Positions 33,286-45,824 are shown, numbered from the stretch's first letter. The stretch is DNA of 64,000 nucleotides from Schizophyllum amplum (GCA_007026445.1 VDMD01000043.1:124001-188000); one strand, 5' to 3'. Translations and numbers: made by a program. Notes: a model not told the origin generated them from the sequence alone.

Positions 33286-33695
33286 GAGCGCCATCCGAGC
33301 CTTCATCGCACTTCATCTCAGTGCTCTAGCAATTCGCCCTGGTACACTTCCTGATCGAGGTCAGCGGCACCAGGGCACTTGCGTGTCATCATGACATGAG
33401 CACCGGGTCGGACGTAGAAGGCATCCCACGACATGAATAGCGCGACGTGCTTCTGCTGTGCCTTGGGCGTCAGGCCCACGCACGCCGCATATGTGCTAGC
33501 GTGGCCTCCCCGCAACGAAAGGCTTCTCCACATATTCGTGACGCGACAGGTCTCCTGGGCGTTCGCCCGCGCCAGTCACCTGAAATGGTACGCCTGTCTA
33601 GCGCCGCCATCACCCGAGCTGCTGTATATAACGCCCACCGCCACCGCACCATTGACACTGAACAAAGTCGTCTCTAGCGCCCACCTTTCGAAGGG

Positions 33696-34431
33696 ATGAC
33701 GAACTCGCTGCCGTACACGTTCGAAGACCGCACGGGTTCAATCGTCGACACCGATTTTGACGAAATGTACGACCGGGCGTACTTCAAGGTCGGGCCATCC
33801 GCCGACGCACCGGGAACGAGCACGTCCGTCTACGAGATGCGACATCGCGCGTCTCGGCACCGCGACATCTCACCGCTGCGCCACGAGCGTCGTATACGGC
33901 TGGACTTCGCCAAGGACCGTTCCCTGGGCAACATCGTGTGGTGGGATCGCACGTCGATCCCCATGGCACGCTTTCTCAAGAAAGTATCCGTGTTTGGAAC
34001 GTGAGTGAGGCGCACTGTGCAGTGTTCAAGGCATTGACGAGTGTTTCCCCGGTAGCTCACTTCAGCGAAAATTTACTGCGTCGGATGGGAGAGAGTATGC
34101 TTGGACGCATCGATCTGTCGCGGAACATGAGTGGACGGTATGTGGCGCGCCCTTCGCTTTCGTCAAATCTACCGTGGTCTCACGCGCGGACTGTGATAGT
34201 GTGCAACAGCAGAAAATTATCTTGTCGCGCATTACAGCCTGAAGCGAGACCCCGAGCGAGTCTACGACGTTTCTGGTCACACGTTCACCGTGTACGAACC
34301 CTTTCTCCAATTATCTATGGGTGAGCCTGATGCTCGACTCCGCGGACATTGGACTAGTGCTTACGCGCCATATTGTAGAGCTCATTGCATCTCTTCTCAT
34401 CATGCGCCACATTCAACACCATCATCTTTAG
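33696..34431 (+). CDS. DUF6593-type protein, 186 aa
   Basis: Four exons, 33696-34000, 34056-34137, 34200-34320 and 34379-34431, all in phase. The product starts MTNSLPYTFEDRTGSIVDTD. A strand-rich middle follows (RRIRLDFAKDRSLGNIVWW and TSIPMARFLKKV), then FTASDGREYAWTHR, NYLVAHYSLKRD, FTVYEPFLQLS and a final ELIASLLIMRHI. The order, ending with a hydrophobic ELIVxSLLIMR-like helix, is what I know of the basidiomycete DUF6593 family (function unknown, often with many copies). Intact. It is the only gene between the F-box array and CAND1 and converges on the CAND1 3' end. Confidence 0.75.
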
Positions 34432-34812
34432 AACCATGATATGTATTGTACCAGAAAAGACCTATGAATTTGCTGTGAATAAGTTTTCGATGCACTGAAT
34501 GTCGCTCACTTCGTCTCGACTTTGACTTCGATGGCACGGGAACGGTCTATTCGTGTTCTGACCCGTACTCACGAACGTGGGGCGGAATTACGGTCATGTC
34601 TTCCTTTGATGTTCGCGGATGTGGATCCATGGACTGGTACGAACATGGCTCCTGTGACCCTCTCGAGCATGCGACCGGCCTAGTTGAATGAGCGAAATGA
34701 ACACCCTCAATGTTGTCCGTCCACGTCGATGAGACCATGATGGGAAGTCAAGACATGCAAAATTCCACTACAAAAAGGTACAGGCGGTATTCAATTCTTA
34801 CAGCGCAGCAAT
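34432..34812. other. Intergenic region between DUF6593 gene and CAND1
   Basis: 381 bases holding the two converging 3' flanks. No other feature seen. Confidence 0.5.
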
Positions 34813-37800
34813 TCACAGATCCCTGAACTCGCTCGTGAACTGCGAGTTCTTCTTCAATTCCTCCACCATCGCCTCGAAACGCGGGCTGACGCCACTCCCC
34901 GCAATCTTGCTCATCGCCACGATGGCACGCAGGGTGCTGCGCTGGAGCTCCGCCGCGCGCTCCAGGTCCTGCTTCACCGTGTCCTTCGTCACGTTCGCGC
35001 CCTTCACCGTCTTCTCCAGCGCCGGCGTCGCCTCGTCGAGTCGCAGGGCCACCGCAGCCGGCGCGACTTGTGACAGGCGGAACAGGATCATGTGGCAGAT
35101 GACCTTCACCTCGTCGGCGTTGTCGTCCAAGCCGCGGATGACGTGCGTCAGATACTCGCGGAGGTCCAGCGCAGCGAGGCAGGTGTCCAACAGCGTGTAC
35201 AGTGTCTCGTACGCCGTCTTCCGCGCCTCAAGACCGTCGTCGACCTTGTGCTGCCAGGGCCCCATCTGCACGGTGCGTATGAGGTCCGGCTTGATCGTTG
35301 TCTCCGCGTAAAGCTGCGGCAGGAGCTTGGGGAGGTGCTCTCGGATCAGGTGCGGCTTCGTGCGAGCGGACGAGTTCAGCGCGGAGAGAGCCAGTCGGCG
35401 CACAGTCTGGATTATTATCAGCATTTGTCCGACGAACGTGCCAAGGTATACTCACCAGGTCGGAGTCTTGCATCAGCGTCAAGAAGTCCACCAGTAGAGG
35501 CGCCAAGAGCTCGTCGTACGAGCGAGCCGAGTCCGCGAAGGTATAACGGATCGCTGAAACGACCGTAGCTCTCGCGGACGGGTTCTCGTCCTTGATGCGA
35601 TCCTGCAGCAAACATAAGATCTCGAACGAGCGCTGAAATGGGGAACACGAACGTGAAGCTGAGGAAGATAACGCGACGGGTGTGTCATCGCGAGCTTGCC
35701 CAGGCAGGCAGCAGCAACATTGCGAGTAGCCTCTTCCGAGTTCGCGGAGTGCTCAAACAGTGGCACCCATAGCGTGTCGGCGACGCTTTCGAGCTGACCA
35801 TGGGAGGAATGCGTGACGACCTGATGTCCAGATAAGTCTTCGAAGACCACGCCATGGAAGACGGACAGACGAACCTCTTTGAGAGCATGAAGCGCGAGCA
35901 GTCGCTTCTTGGCATCGCTCTCGACCAGCTTGACAATGGCGGGTAGGAAATGGTGCAAGTTGCCGACCGTGATGTTACCTGATAGAATAATCAGCCTTTG
36001 CCGCGTACTTCACCCAGAGACGCTCTCCTGCCCGCCTCCGTGCATAATTGTGGCGCACTTACCAGCCGCAAAGGCCGCAGCAGCCCGGACCTCCTCTTGC
36101 TCGGCCTCGAAATGCGCAATAGCGGCGTGGAAGATGTCTACCTGCGGTGACATGTCCCTATCCAAGACATCAGCGAAGTTATCTTTCTTCACACGAAAAC
36201 CCCACATACACAAATCGCCCAATCTCGCCAAGGACCAAGAAGCTAAGGACCACCGTCGACGTCTTCGCCTTCCCACCCTTCTTGACATGCTTCGAGTACT
36301 CCGCAATCGTGCCCGCCGCAACGCCCAAGTCCGCTTGGACGACCTGTCGATTCATGAGTTCCTCCACTGCGCCTGACGCCAAGGCCCCGGCGAAGACCCA
36401 CCTGCGCAATGCACCGCGCCACATTCGACGCGCTGACCTCCCCCTTGGGCGCCTTGTCCGCCGCGATAGCAAGGCCGGGGATCACGTGCGGCGAGATCTG
36501 CTTGTCCGCAGAGACCAGCGACGAGATGAACACCAGCACGGCGTCCAGGCTGCTGGCCGCGAGCAGCGGCGAGTACGCGATATTGTACACTTGCCCGAGC
36601 ACGGTCTGGTCCGGCCATGTCAGCTAGCGTGATCTACAACTCGACATGCCGTGTCTGCGCACCTTTTCCAGCTCTGGGAACGCGATTGCTGGCGCCGCGT
36701 CGAGGAGGGACGCCATGAGGTTCAAGGCCTGGGCGAGGAGGGCAATGTCCGCAAGGGTGACGAAGGACTTGACCTGAGCCACGAGCTCGCGCACGACTTC
36801 CGGAGGAACAGAGGAGTATCTACCGAATGCAAATTAGCATCGAGCACCTGCGCGACAGAAACGAATACCCACCCCCGGATCAACGCGTTCATCATCCCAA
36901 AGATCTCAATCTTCCCAGCCCGCCCGCTCTTGCGCAGCAACACGAGCGCCCACTGCACGCACCCATTGATCCACTGGTCGCCCAAACCCTATATATGCCC
37001 ATCAGTATATCCGCGTCACAAACCTCCCCAACCCACACCGTACTCACCTCCGCCTCCATCGCCACCCGGCTCACCACCCTCACCGCGCCCTCCGTATTCC
37101 CCGCCGTCCGACACACCGCATCCCATTCCTTCCCACCCTTCGTCTGCATAACGCTGCCCGCGCACACCCACAGGTCGCCCACGACCTCCTCCGCGCGCGC
37201 CCGGACGTCGGCATCCGTGTCCGCGCTCGAGAGGCGGAGGACGACCTCGTCGTAGAGCCCGTCGACCCAGGGGGCTGGTGGGAGAAGGTAGTTAGAGAGA
37301 TGATAGTTGAAGCGGTGTCGATGAGATAAAGGACCAAGAACGCACCACTCTTGACCGGCTTCGCGCTATTCAGGAGCGCAGAGAGGGTACGAAGAGCCTC
37401 TGAAGCCACACGCGGGTGCCGTTCTTTTGCGCGGGACAGCAGCACGGCCGTCAACTGGGACACATAGTATCAGCACAGTCACTTCTCGCGCTTGTTGACC
37501 GCGCTTATCGAATAATCCCCACCTTATCCAAGCTCCCCTGATACACCGCCGGCGCATGCGTCCCAAAGAACAAGCTCAGAAAGCTCAGCACCCCAACGTG
37601 CAGCGGCGCCGTCCCTGCCGCGACCTATAAGGAGGGGAAACGTATCAGCACGCGCCATCTTCCACCACGAGGTCCCCATTTTCCAATCCCGAACTTCAAA
37701 CCACTCACCCCCTGCCCCAACACCCCCGCCGCCGTCCCCAACACCTGCCCCGCCTGCTGCGTAAAGATTCCCGGCAGCACGCCCAGCAGCGCGCCCAGGA

Positions 37801-40800
37801 CGCGGAAGCCGGCCTGGAGGACCGTCGCGTTCGTCTGCTCGTGGAATAGTTAGCCAAGTGTTCATGCGTGAGGGAAAATATATAGCGCGTGAAGGGCAAG
37901 GGATAACGAAGGGAGGATGATGCGTGATGGACAGACGACGCGTGACGACGCGTGACGACGCGTGAGGGACAGGATAATGCGTGAAGGACAAGAGATAATG
38001 CATGACGGCCAAAGACGATGCCCGAGGATCAACAGATGACGCGTGAAAGTCAACAGATGACGCGTGAAAGTCAAGAGATGTCGCGTAAAGGTCGGGACGG
38101 TTACATGAACATTTGAACGCCCTGGTCCCACGATCCAAACCTCCTGGTCCCATTATCCAACCCCCTGGTCCCACGATCCAAACCCCCTGGTCCCACGATC
38201 CACCAGAGGGTTCCACGATCCACCAGAGGGCTCCACAATCCACCAGAGGATTCCACGTTCTTAACGAAAGGAAAAAAAACGCACCTTCGGCGGCCTCAAC
38301 TGGCCCAACAGCGCCTTCGTCAGCGCCGGCACCTGCTCCCGCAGCAGATCCACAGGTGATGCATCGCTCCCTGCAGCGGCGCCTGTAGCAGAAAACCCGT
38401 CAGCTCGGTCGAAGACATATAACCCCTCAGCTCCGTCGAAGAATATATAACCCGTCAGCTCCGTCGAAGATATATATAACCCCTCAGCTCGGTCGAAGAC
38501 ATATAACCAGCCAACTCCGTCGAAGAATATATAACCCCTCAGCTCGGTCGAAGACATATAATCCCTCATCTCGATCGAAGACATGTAACCCGGCAACGAG
38601 GACATATAACCCGCCATCAAAAGCAACAAAACGAACTCACCCGCAGCCGGCATCTCCTCATCCTCCTCCCCGCGCTTGCGCTTGAAACTGCTGCTCGCAC
38701 TGGGTAGACCCGTGGCGAGCGCGCCGTATACAGCGGTGGCGTTGAGCAGGATGACGTACGTGGCCCAGATCTGTAGAAGGGGGAGGGAGGGAAGGAGGGA
38801 GGGAGGGAAGGAGGGAGGGAGGGGGAGGGGGAGTAAGCGAGGGGGAGGGTGAGTGAGCGAGGGGGAGGGTGAGTGAGCGAGGGGGTGAGTGAGCGAGGAG
38901 GAGGGGGAGTAAGCGAGGGGGAGGGTGAGTGAGCGAGGGGGAGGGTGAGTGAGCGAGGGAAGGAGCGGAGAAAGTGAAGTATGGGGGGAAGGAGCGGAGA
39001 GAGGGAAGTGTGGGGGGGAAGGAGCGGAGAGAGGGAAGTGTGGGGGGAAGGGAGACCAAGTCAGCCGAGCGAACGATGCAAACAAAAGACGAAATGGCAC
39101 ACGGACCTCGAGCCGGACAGTTTCCTCCCGCTCGCTGAAGCGCTGGATGAGGACGGGGGAGACCTGGGAAGTGTGTTAGCATGACGTTCAACGCTATCTG
39201 CCCCCTTTTCTCCTTCCCCCTTCCCCCAACCCCTCACTCAACCCCCCTTCCCTTTCCCTCCCTCCACCCCTCCTTCCCCCCAATATCCCCCTCGCCCCTT
39301 CCATCCCCACCAAAAAAAATAAAAAACCAACCCCCTTCCCTCCCCCTCACCCGCCACAAATCAGATATAACACCAAACCCAAACACCCATCCCAAACCCA
39401 AAGCAAATATCAACTTTGCATGAAAGAGCGACTCACCTCCCTCCCCACCACCCCCAACAGCTCCGGCCGCGTCGAGATCACGGCCGCGAGCAGCTTGACG
39501 GCCGCGCGGCGCACCTTGTACGACGTGTCCTCGTCGTCGCTGTACGACGTGTCCTCCTCCTCATCGCTGTATTCGTCCAGTTCCGCGTCGTCCGAGTCTG
39601 ACAAGGGAGGTGAGTTGGGGGGTGAAGGGAAGGAGGGTGGGGGGAGGGTAAGGGGTGAAGGGTGTGAGGGGGGATGGGTGTGAGGGGGGATGGGTGTGAG
39701 GGGGGATGGGTGTAGAAGGGGATGGGTGTGAGGTGAAGGGGGAAAGGAGAGCATGGCGGGCGAATGCGCGCTCAGAGACGTAAGGGTCGGGTTGGCAAGA
39801 CAAGGGTGAGGTTGGTCAAGGCGTGGAGGAGTACGGGCAAGGCGTGAGGAGAAGGCATCAACGCAGGGCTGGCACGAGAGTCACTGGCGCTGGTGCGGGA
39901 GTCTCTGGCGCTGGCACGAAAGTCTCTGGCGCTGGCACGGCAGACAACACAGAGCTGGCACGAAAGTCTCTGGCGCTGGCGCAGAAGACTCCGACACATC
40001 CTCACACAACAAAGAAAACCCCCAACACTCACCCTGCCCCTCCTCATCGCTCACCCCGCCCATCTCCTCGTCCCCATCCCCGTCCTCGGCATAGTTCGGG
40101 TCGTACTTGATCCACGTCGTGCCCGCGGCGAGGATGCTCTGCGTCGAGCCCGCGGCGAGGATGCTCTGCGTCGAGCCCGCGGCGAGGATGCTCTGCGTCG
40201 TGCCCGCGGCGAGGATGCTAGGTTTGTTCTGGGTTGGCGGGTTAGCCTTACATCGGCCTTCGTGATTGCGTCCCCCTCCCTTCCTCCCTCCCTCCCTCCC
40301 CTCTCCCCTCTCTCACCCCCAAACCCAAACCCCATCACTAAAAAAAAACCCAAACTAAACCCAAACTCACCTCCCCACCCTCACCCCCACCAACCACCCA
40401 CGCCCCCACCTCCGCCGGGCACCGCAAAACCAGCGTCTCGAGGGCTTGCAAGATGTGTTCGCGCACTTCCTCGTCTTCGGCCGTCAGTTCGTCGGCGTCG
40501 GTGGTGGAAGAGGTGTTCTGATGAGGGGTGGTTAGTGGGGGATTTAATGGTATGGGTTAGATGGTGAGGAGATGCACGCATGCATGAGAAGGTGCACGCA
40601 TGCATGAGAAGGTGCATGGATGCGCGAAGAGATGCATGGATGCGCGAAGAGATGCATGGATGCGCAAAGAGATGCATGGATGCGCGAAGAGATGCATGGA
40701 TGCGCGAGGAGATGCATGGATGCACGGCGGAGTGCAAGCATGCACGAGGAGGTACACGCATGCACGAGGAAGTGCACGCATGCACGAGGAAGTGTGCAAA

Positions 40801-43800
40801 TGTGTAGAGCGTGAGACCATGGTTAGCAGCAGAGAGGAGATGGTGAGCAGCAGAGAGGAGAGAAAGGGGGGAGGGGGAAAGGGAGGTCGTAATTGGTAGC
40901 GGAGAGAAGACAGGGCGAAAGGGCAGTTGAGAGAAGAAAGGGCGGCGGGGAAAAGATTGGGAGAGAGAGGAGAGAAGAGCAGCGGGGGAAATGAAAAGGA
41001 AGGAAGGGGAGGGCCGCAATAGTTAAGCGGCGATGCAGAGGGGATAGCCGCGACGCATAGGGGAGAGCCTGTACACGCAACGCAGAGGGGACAGCCGTGA
41101 CGCATAGGGGAGGGGGAAGGCATGGTTAGACGCAAAGCCACTCACCAACCGCGCCAAAAACGCGGGCACGATCCGCGCCACGTACGCCGCCACCGCGCCC
41201 GGCGCCGTGCGCGCCAGCGCGGTCACGAGCTGCGGGATCGTGCTGCCGGAGACGGACACGAGCTGCGGGATCGTGCTCCCGGAGACGGACACGAGCTGCG
41301 GGATCGTGCTGCCGGAGACGAGCTGCGGGGTGGTGGAGGCTGTGGGGAGAGTGAGTACGCGATGAGAAGATGGGATGGGGTGATGCGAGGGAGCGGAGAG
41401 GGAAGCGGAGGGGGTGGCAAGGGCAAGCGGAGGGGGTGGACGGGGCGCAGTATGCGGTGGAAGGGGCGCAGTATGCGGTGGAAGGGGCGCAGTATGCGGT
41501 GGAAGGGGCGCAGTATGCGGTGGAAGGGGCGCAGTATGCGGTGGAAGGGGCGCAGTCAGCGGTGTATTTGAGAGGAAAGGGGGTGTGTTTGAGAGGGAAG
41601 GGGGTGTATTTGAGAGGGAAGGGGGTGTATTTGAGAGGGAAGGGGGTGTGTTTGAGAGGGAAGGGGATGTATTTGAGAGGGAAGGGGATGTATTTGGGAG
41701 GAAAAGGAAAGGGCGAGGAAGGAGGGCAGGCAGTCCTCCTTTCAGCGGCATGGGACGAGTGTACGACGCGTGGGACGAGTGTACGACATGTGAGGGGCGC
41801 ACGACATGGGGGAAGGACGACATGGGGGAAGGACGACATGCGGGGGAGGGGGGAGGTACGACATGGGGGGGGGAGGTACGACGCGTGGTGGCTGTGGGGG
41901 AGGACAATATGTGGGAGGTGCACGACACGGGGGAGGACGACATGCGGGGGAGGGGGGAGTACGACGCGTGTGGGAGGAGTACGACGCGTGTGGGGAGGAA
42001 TACAATATGTTGGAAGAGTACGGCATGCGAGGGGGAAGTATGGTCCGTGTTCAGTTGAAAGGGGACGCGGAGTGATAAGTGTTGTTGCGATGGGAAAGGA
42101 GGGAGTGGAAGAGGCGAGGAGAGGCAGAGGAGGGGGGTGAGTGTGCTTATTCGCATAGCGTGATTCGCGAGGAGAGTCAAATGCCACGCTTCCAGTACGA
42201 GGTCAAAATCCAATCCACTCACCCGAACCACCACCACCACCACCCGAACCACCACCACCCAACCCCCCAACCCCCGTCCCCTCCGCCAAATTGGCGATCA
42301 CCGTCCCCTCCAACAACCCCTCCACCAACGGCGCCGGCGCCAGCGGCACGAACTGCGCCAGCGTCCCGATCGCCCGCTTCCGGACCACGGGGCGAGGGTG
42401 GGCTGGGGGGTGGGGAGTGAGTGTTTTGATAGAGAGAGATTGGCAAGGGAGGGAAGGGGTGGGTTAAAGGGAGGTGGGAGAGGGATAGGGAGGAGGGAGA
42501 GGGAGGTGGGAGAGGGATAGGGAGGTAAAGGGAGAGGAGTGATGAGCATGTAAGGGGAACGATGATGAGCATGTGGGGGGAACGATGATGAGCATGTAAG
42601 AAGGGGGGGGGGGGGGAGTTTTCGTGAGCGTTAACGTTAGCGGCGGCGTCAGATGGGGCGTGTATATGGGTAGGGTGGGGAGAGGGTAAGGAGTTTGAGA
42701 GGCGAGTTAGTGAGAGGAGTTTGAGAGGCGAGTTAGTGAGAGGAGTTTGGGAGGGGCGAAAGGTAACGGAAAGGTGGCGAGGGAAGTGTGGAAGTAGATA
42801 CAGTGCAAAGAAAGGACACTCAACGCACCCAACAACGGCGTCAACACGACCAGCGGGGACGGGTTCAGGACCACGAGTTGGGTCGGTCCGGGGCCTATAG
42901 AAGCGGCAGGTTAGTACACTGCACACTCGCCGATCACCCTTCCGCCAATTGAAACAACACTCCAGAAGCGACGAAGCCAAACTCCAAAAAACGACGAAGC
43001 CAAACTCCAAAAAACGACGAAGCCAAACTCCAAAAAACGACGAAACCAAACTCCAGAAGCGACGAAACCAAACTCCAAAAAACGACGAAACCAAACTCCA
43101 AAAAACGACGAAACCAAACTCAAAAAAAGGACGAAACCAAATTCCAGAAACAATGACACCAAACTCAAAAAACAATGAAATCAAACTCAAAAAAACGACG
43201 AAACCAAACTCCAGAAACAATGACACCAAACTCCAAAAAACAACGAGAGGGAAGCCGGGCTGGCCGTCCACCCGACGCGCCCACCAACACAACGCGCCCA
43301 CCAACACAACGCGCCTACCAATACAACGCGCCTACCAACACAACGCGCCCACCAACACAACGCGCCCACCAACACAGGGAGGCCACCCAACGCCCTTGTT
43401 CGTCCACCCAACCAAGATGCGCTCGTCTGCCATTCATCCAACGAAAACCGCCGCCATCCACCCAACGAAAACAGCCGTCGTCCAACCAAGATGCGCTCGT
43501 CTGCCATCCACCCAAGATGCGCACGTCCACCCAACACGCGCACCACCACCCAACACGCGCACCACCACAAGGCAGAGCGCGCACCACAACCCAACACGCG
43601 CCCTGCACCCAACACGCGCACCACCACAAGGCAGAGCGCGCCCGTCCACGCAACCCGAACGCGCCGTCCACGCCGACGAAGACGCGCCGTTCAACACCAC
43701 TCAACACGTCCACCCCTCTCCCGCTCCCCCTCCCGCCTCCCTCCTCCCATCCCCCGCCTCCCTCCTCCCATCCCCTCTCTCCCCATCCCTTCCCCTCTCC

Positions 43801-45824
43801 CCATCCCCTTTCCCCTCCCCTCTTCCCCCTCCCTCTCTCTTCCTCGCCGAGCCCCCCTTCCCCTCCCTCTCTCCCCATCCCTTCCCCTCTCCCCATCCCC
43901 TTTCCACCAAAAAAAACCCATCCCCTTTCCACCAAAAAAACCCTCTCCCCATCCCCTCTCTCCCTTCCTCGCCGAGTCCTCTTCAGGCTTCGAAAGGGAA
44001 CAACTCCCACCGAAGACAAATTAAAAACCCCCCCACTCACCCCCCTCCGACCCCGACCCCACAAAATGCGCCGGAAACCTGCCGATCAGGATACTCAAAA
44101 TCGCCAACGTCTCGACCAGCGCCTCGGGCGGGGTGGTGGGCTGGGTTAGGGGTGGGTGGGTTAGTCAGCATGGTGATGGGGAGGTTAGCATTAGTCAAGA
44201 CGATGGGGAGGTGGGTTAGCATTAGTCAAGACGATGGGGAGGTGGTTAGTTCGAGTTTATGAAGCGAGAGGGGGGAGACGGGGGTCAGCGAAGATGATAG
44301 GGGGGAGGGAGAGGGGAGAGGGGGAAGGGGGGAGGGGAAGGGAATGGGGAAGGGGAAGGGAGAGGAAAGGTGGGTTAGAGGAAAGGTGGGTTAGCGTCAA
44401 AGGCAGGAGGGGAGCGTCAGAGTTAAGAGGTGAGTGTCAAAGGCAAGAGGGGAGCGTCAAAGGCAAGAGGTGAGCGTCAGAGTTAAGAGGGGAGCGTCAA
44501 AGGCAAGAGGTGAGTGTCAGAGTTAAGAGGTGAGCGTCGAAGGCAAGAGGTGGGCGTCAGTCAGTATAGCGGTTGATTGTTTGAAGAGGATAGAAGTGGG
44601 GATGTGGGCGATTAGGGAAGAGAGGGGAAGGGTGAGAGGGGAAAACGCGAGTACGGTAGGGAAGATTGCGAGTACGGTGGAAACGGATACGAGTACGGTG
44701 GAAACGGATACGAGTACGATGGAGGGAAACAAGCGACCCACATTCGCCACCTGCGCCAACAGCTTTGGCGCCAGCTTCGCCGTCGCGCTGTGCGCGATCT
44801 TGCCCTCTGGCGGAAGCTCGGCGGTGATCGTCTTGAGCGCGAGCGCGGCGATGTCCCGCAGTTCGTCGTCTTTGCCGCCTGGGAGGGTGGGTGGTGTTAG
44901 TGAGGCGTACGGTCATAGGTTGATGTGGGGAGGCGTGGGTGAGGTAAGTGTGGCGGGGAGGAGGAAAGGCGCGGGAGGAAGAGGGAGGTGGGAGAGGGAG
45001 GGAGCAGTGGATGAGGGAGGTGGGAGCAACGAGGGGGGAGCAGACCAACGAGGGAGGAAGAGACGGCACGGGGAGAGAAGAGGACGGCAACGGGGAGAGA
45101 AGAGGACGGCAACGGGAGAGGGACGGCTAGCGTACCCGAAAAGTCAATCAGGCGATCGACGACGAGCTCCATCTGCTGCTGCTTGATGATCTTGATGAGC
45201 TGGCCGAGGCTGGGTGCGGGAGTGGGAGTGGGAGATTGGGTGGGATGGGTAGAGGAAGGTGCGATGTTGGTTGAGGTGGGCGAGGAGGTTTGCAGGAGAG
45301 GACGCGTGGGTTGTCAAAGAGGAGAACACATGGATTGACGAAGGAGGACTCGTGTTAGCAATCAAGGACAGTGTGGCATGGCGTGCGCGACGTACCACTT
45401 GACGGCCTGGTTCTTGACCTCGCTGATCTTGTCCTCGACGAGGGTAAGGACTTGGCGGATAACCTGCGCGGGCGGTGTTAGCGATGGAAGGGAAGAGGCA
45501 GCACGGAGCGCGGCGCACCTTGTTCTCCGTGGACTCTTCACCGAGAAAGGAGCTGGGGTCGGTGCGGATCTCGTTCATGAGGTCGTTGAGACCCATGAAG
45601 CTGACAATCATCAGCAAGCACCGCTTGAACGAGGCCGCACGACGCACCGATAGTCCTGGTCCGGCGATTGCATCTGTGCATAAGGTAAAAAGGGCGTTTG
45701 AGGACGAGGAGGGCAGCGAGGGCAGCAAGATCGACGCGTCCAGGTCAGCGCCATCCTCAGCACACACGACTATCGGCCCGCGCACCTTCTCGATGAGACT
45801 GTTCATCATATACGTCTTCGTCAT
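34813..45824 (-). CDS. CAND1: CAND1, cullin-associated NEDD8-dissociated protein 1
   Basis: HEAT-repeat protein that binds cullin-RBX1 and drives exchange of substrate receptors. About 23 exons cover the whole family length. The start is [13 protein letters not shown], then [20 protein letters not shown] and [20 protein letters not shown]. The middle has the hallmark acidic run ([39 protein letters not shown]) followed by [20 protein letters not shown] and [19 protein letters not shown]. The C-terminal TIP120 region includes [54 protein letters not shown] and the terminus [10 protein letters not shown]. First exons: 45824-45786, 45673-45648, 45600-45519, 45463-45396, 45209-45136, 44878-about 44740. 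The last exon starts near 35405. No stop interrupts the exons I checked. Introns in the 5' two thirds are large and filled with minisatellites, while 3' introns are about 50-70 bp. Two exons contain in-frame repeats. Confidence 0.92.
38105..38260. repeat. CAND1 intron minisatellite, about 20 bp
   Basis: Copies of CTGGTCCCACGATCCAAACC, then CCACGATCCACCAGAGGGTT, next to a run of GACGCGTGAAAGTCAA at 37930-38060. Confidence 0.75.
38395..38605. repeat. CAND1 intron minisatellite, about 27 bp
   Basis: About eight copies of a unit around TCAGCTCGGTCGAAGACATA plus TAACCCC. Confidence 0.8.
38765..39055. repeat. CAND1 intron purine-rich tract
   Basis: GA-rich plus strand (pyrimidine-rich in the transcript) built of GGGAGGGTGAGTGAGCGAGG and GGAAGGAGCGGAGAGAGGGA units. 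Confidence 0.8.
39895..39995. repeat. CAND1 intron minisatellite, about 21 bp
   Basis: Copies of GGCACGAAAGTCTCTGGCGCT, in the same intron as a GGGGATGGGTGTGAGG tract (39600-39750). Confidence 0.7.
40119..40218 (-). repeat. In-frame 27-bp repeat in a CAND1 exon
   Basis: Four near-identical 27-bp units encode [18 protein letters not shown] just before IKYDPNY, a position that in CAND1 family members has no such repeat. The frame is kept, so the protein gains about 27 residues between two HEAT repeats. Confidence 0.8.
40565..40810. repeat. CAND1 intron minisatellite, 20 bp
   Basis: About twelve copies of GAAGAGATGCATGGATGCGC and variants (GAGGAAGTGCACGCATGCAC). Six-frame reading gives [12 protein letters not shown] peptides, which are artefacts. 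Confidence 0.85.
41225..41330 (-). repeat. In-frame 33-bp repeat in a CAND1 exon
   Basis: Three units of 33 bp plus a partial one encode repeats of [11 protein letters not shown], ahead of [20 protein letters not shown]. Frame kept. Confidence 0.8.
41430..42010. repeat. CAND1 intron: three successive minisatellites
   Basis: Six copies of GGAAGGGGCGCAGTATGCGGT (21 bp) are followed by about seven of TTTGAGAGGGAAGGGGGTGT (20-21 bp), then GGGGGAGGTACGACATG variants. Three unrelated units in one intron. Confidence 0.85.
42420..42620. repeat. CAND1 intron G-rich repeats and G-run
   Basis: GGGAGAGGGATAGGGAGG units, then ACGATGATGAGCATGT repeats, ending in a run of about 15 G at 42603-42617. Confidence 0.8.
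42955..43245. repeat. CAND1 intron minisatellite, about 23 bp
   Basis: About a dozen copies of AAACTCCAAAAAACGACGAA and variants. Confidence 0.85.
43260..43700. repeat. CAND1 intron repeats of 15-17 bp
   Basis: ACGCGCCCACCAACACA repeats, then CATCCACCCAACGAAAAC and CGCGCACCACCACCCAA variants. The tract continues into a C/T-rich CCCCATCCCTTCCCCTCTCC stretch to about 43990. Confidence 0.8.
44395..44570. repeat. CAND1 intron minisatellite, about 20 bp
   Basis: Nine copies of GTCAAAGGCAAGAGGTGAGC, alternating with the GTCAGAGTTAAGAGG variant. A shorter GTGGAAACGGATACGAGTAC array follows at 44660-44720. Confidence 0.85.

Noticed and set aside
41023..42270. Very long proline/serine-rich frames (up to 415 codons) on the minus strand
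   Set aside because: They run through CAND1 introns and are open only because the minisatellite units are multiples of three or lack stops; the real exon inside is 41.14-41.34 kb.
42949..44262. 437-codon plus-strand frame rich in Lys, Asn, Pro and Thr
   Set aside because: Antisense to a CAND1 intron and made entirely of AAACTCCAAAAAACGACG-type and CACCCAACG-type repeats.
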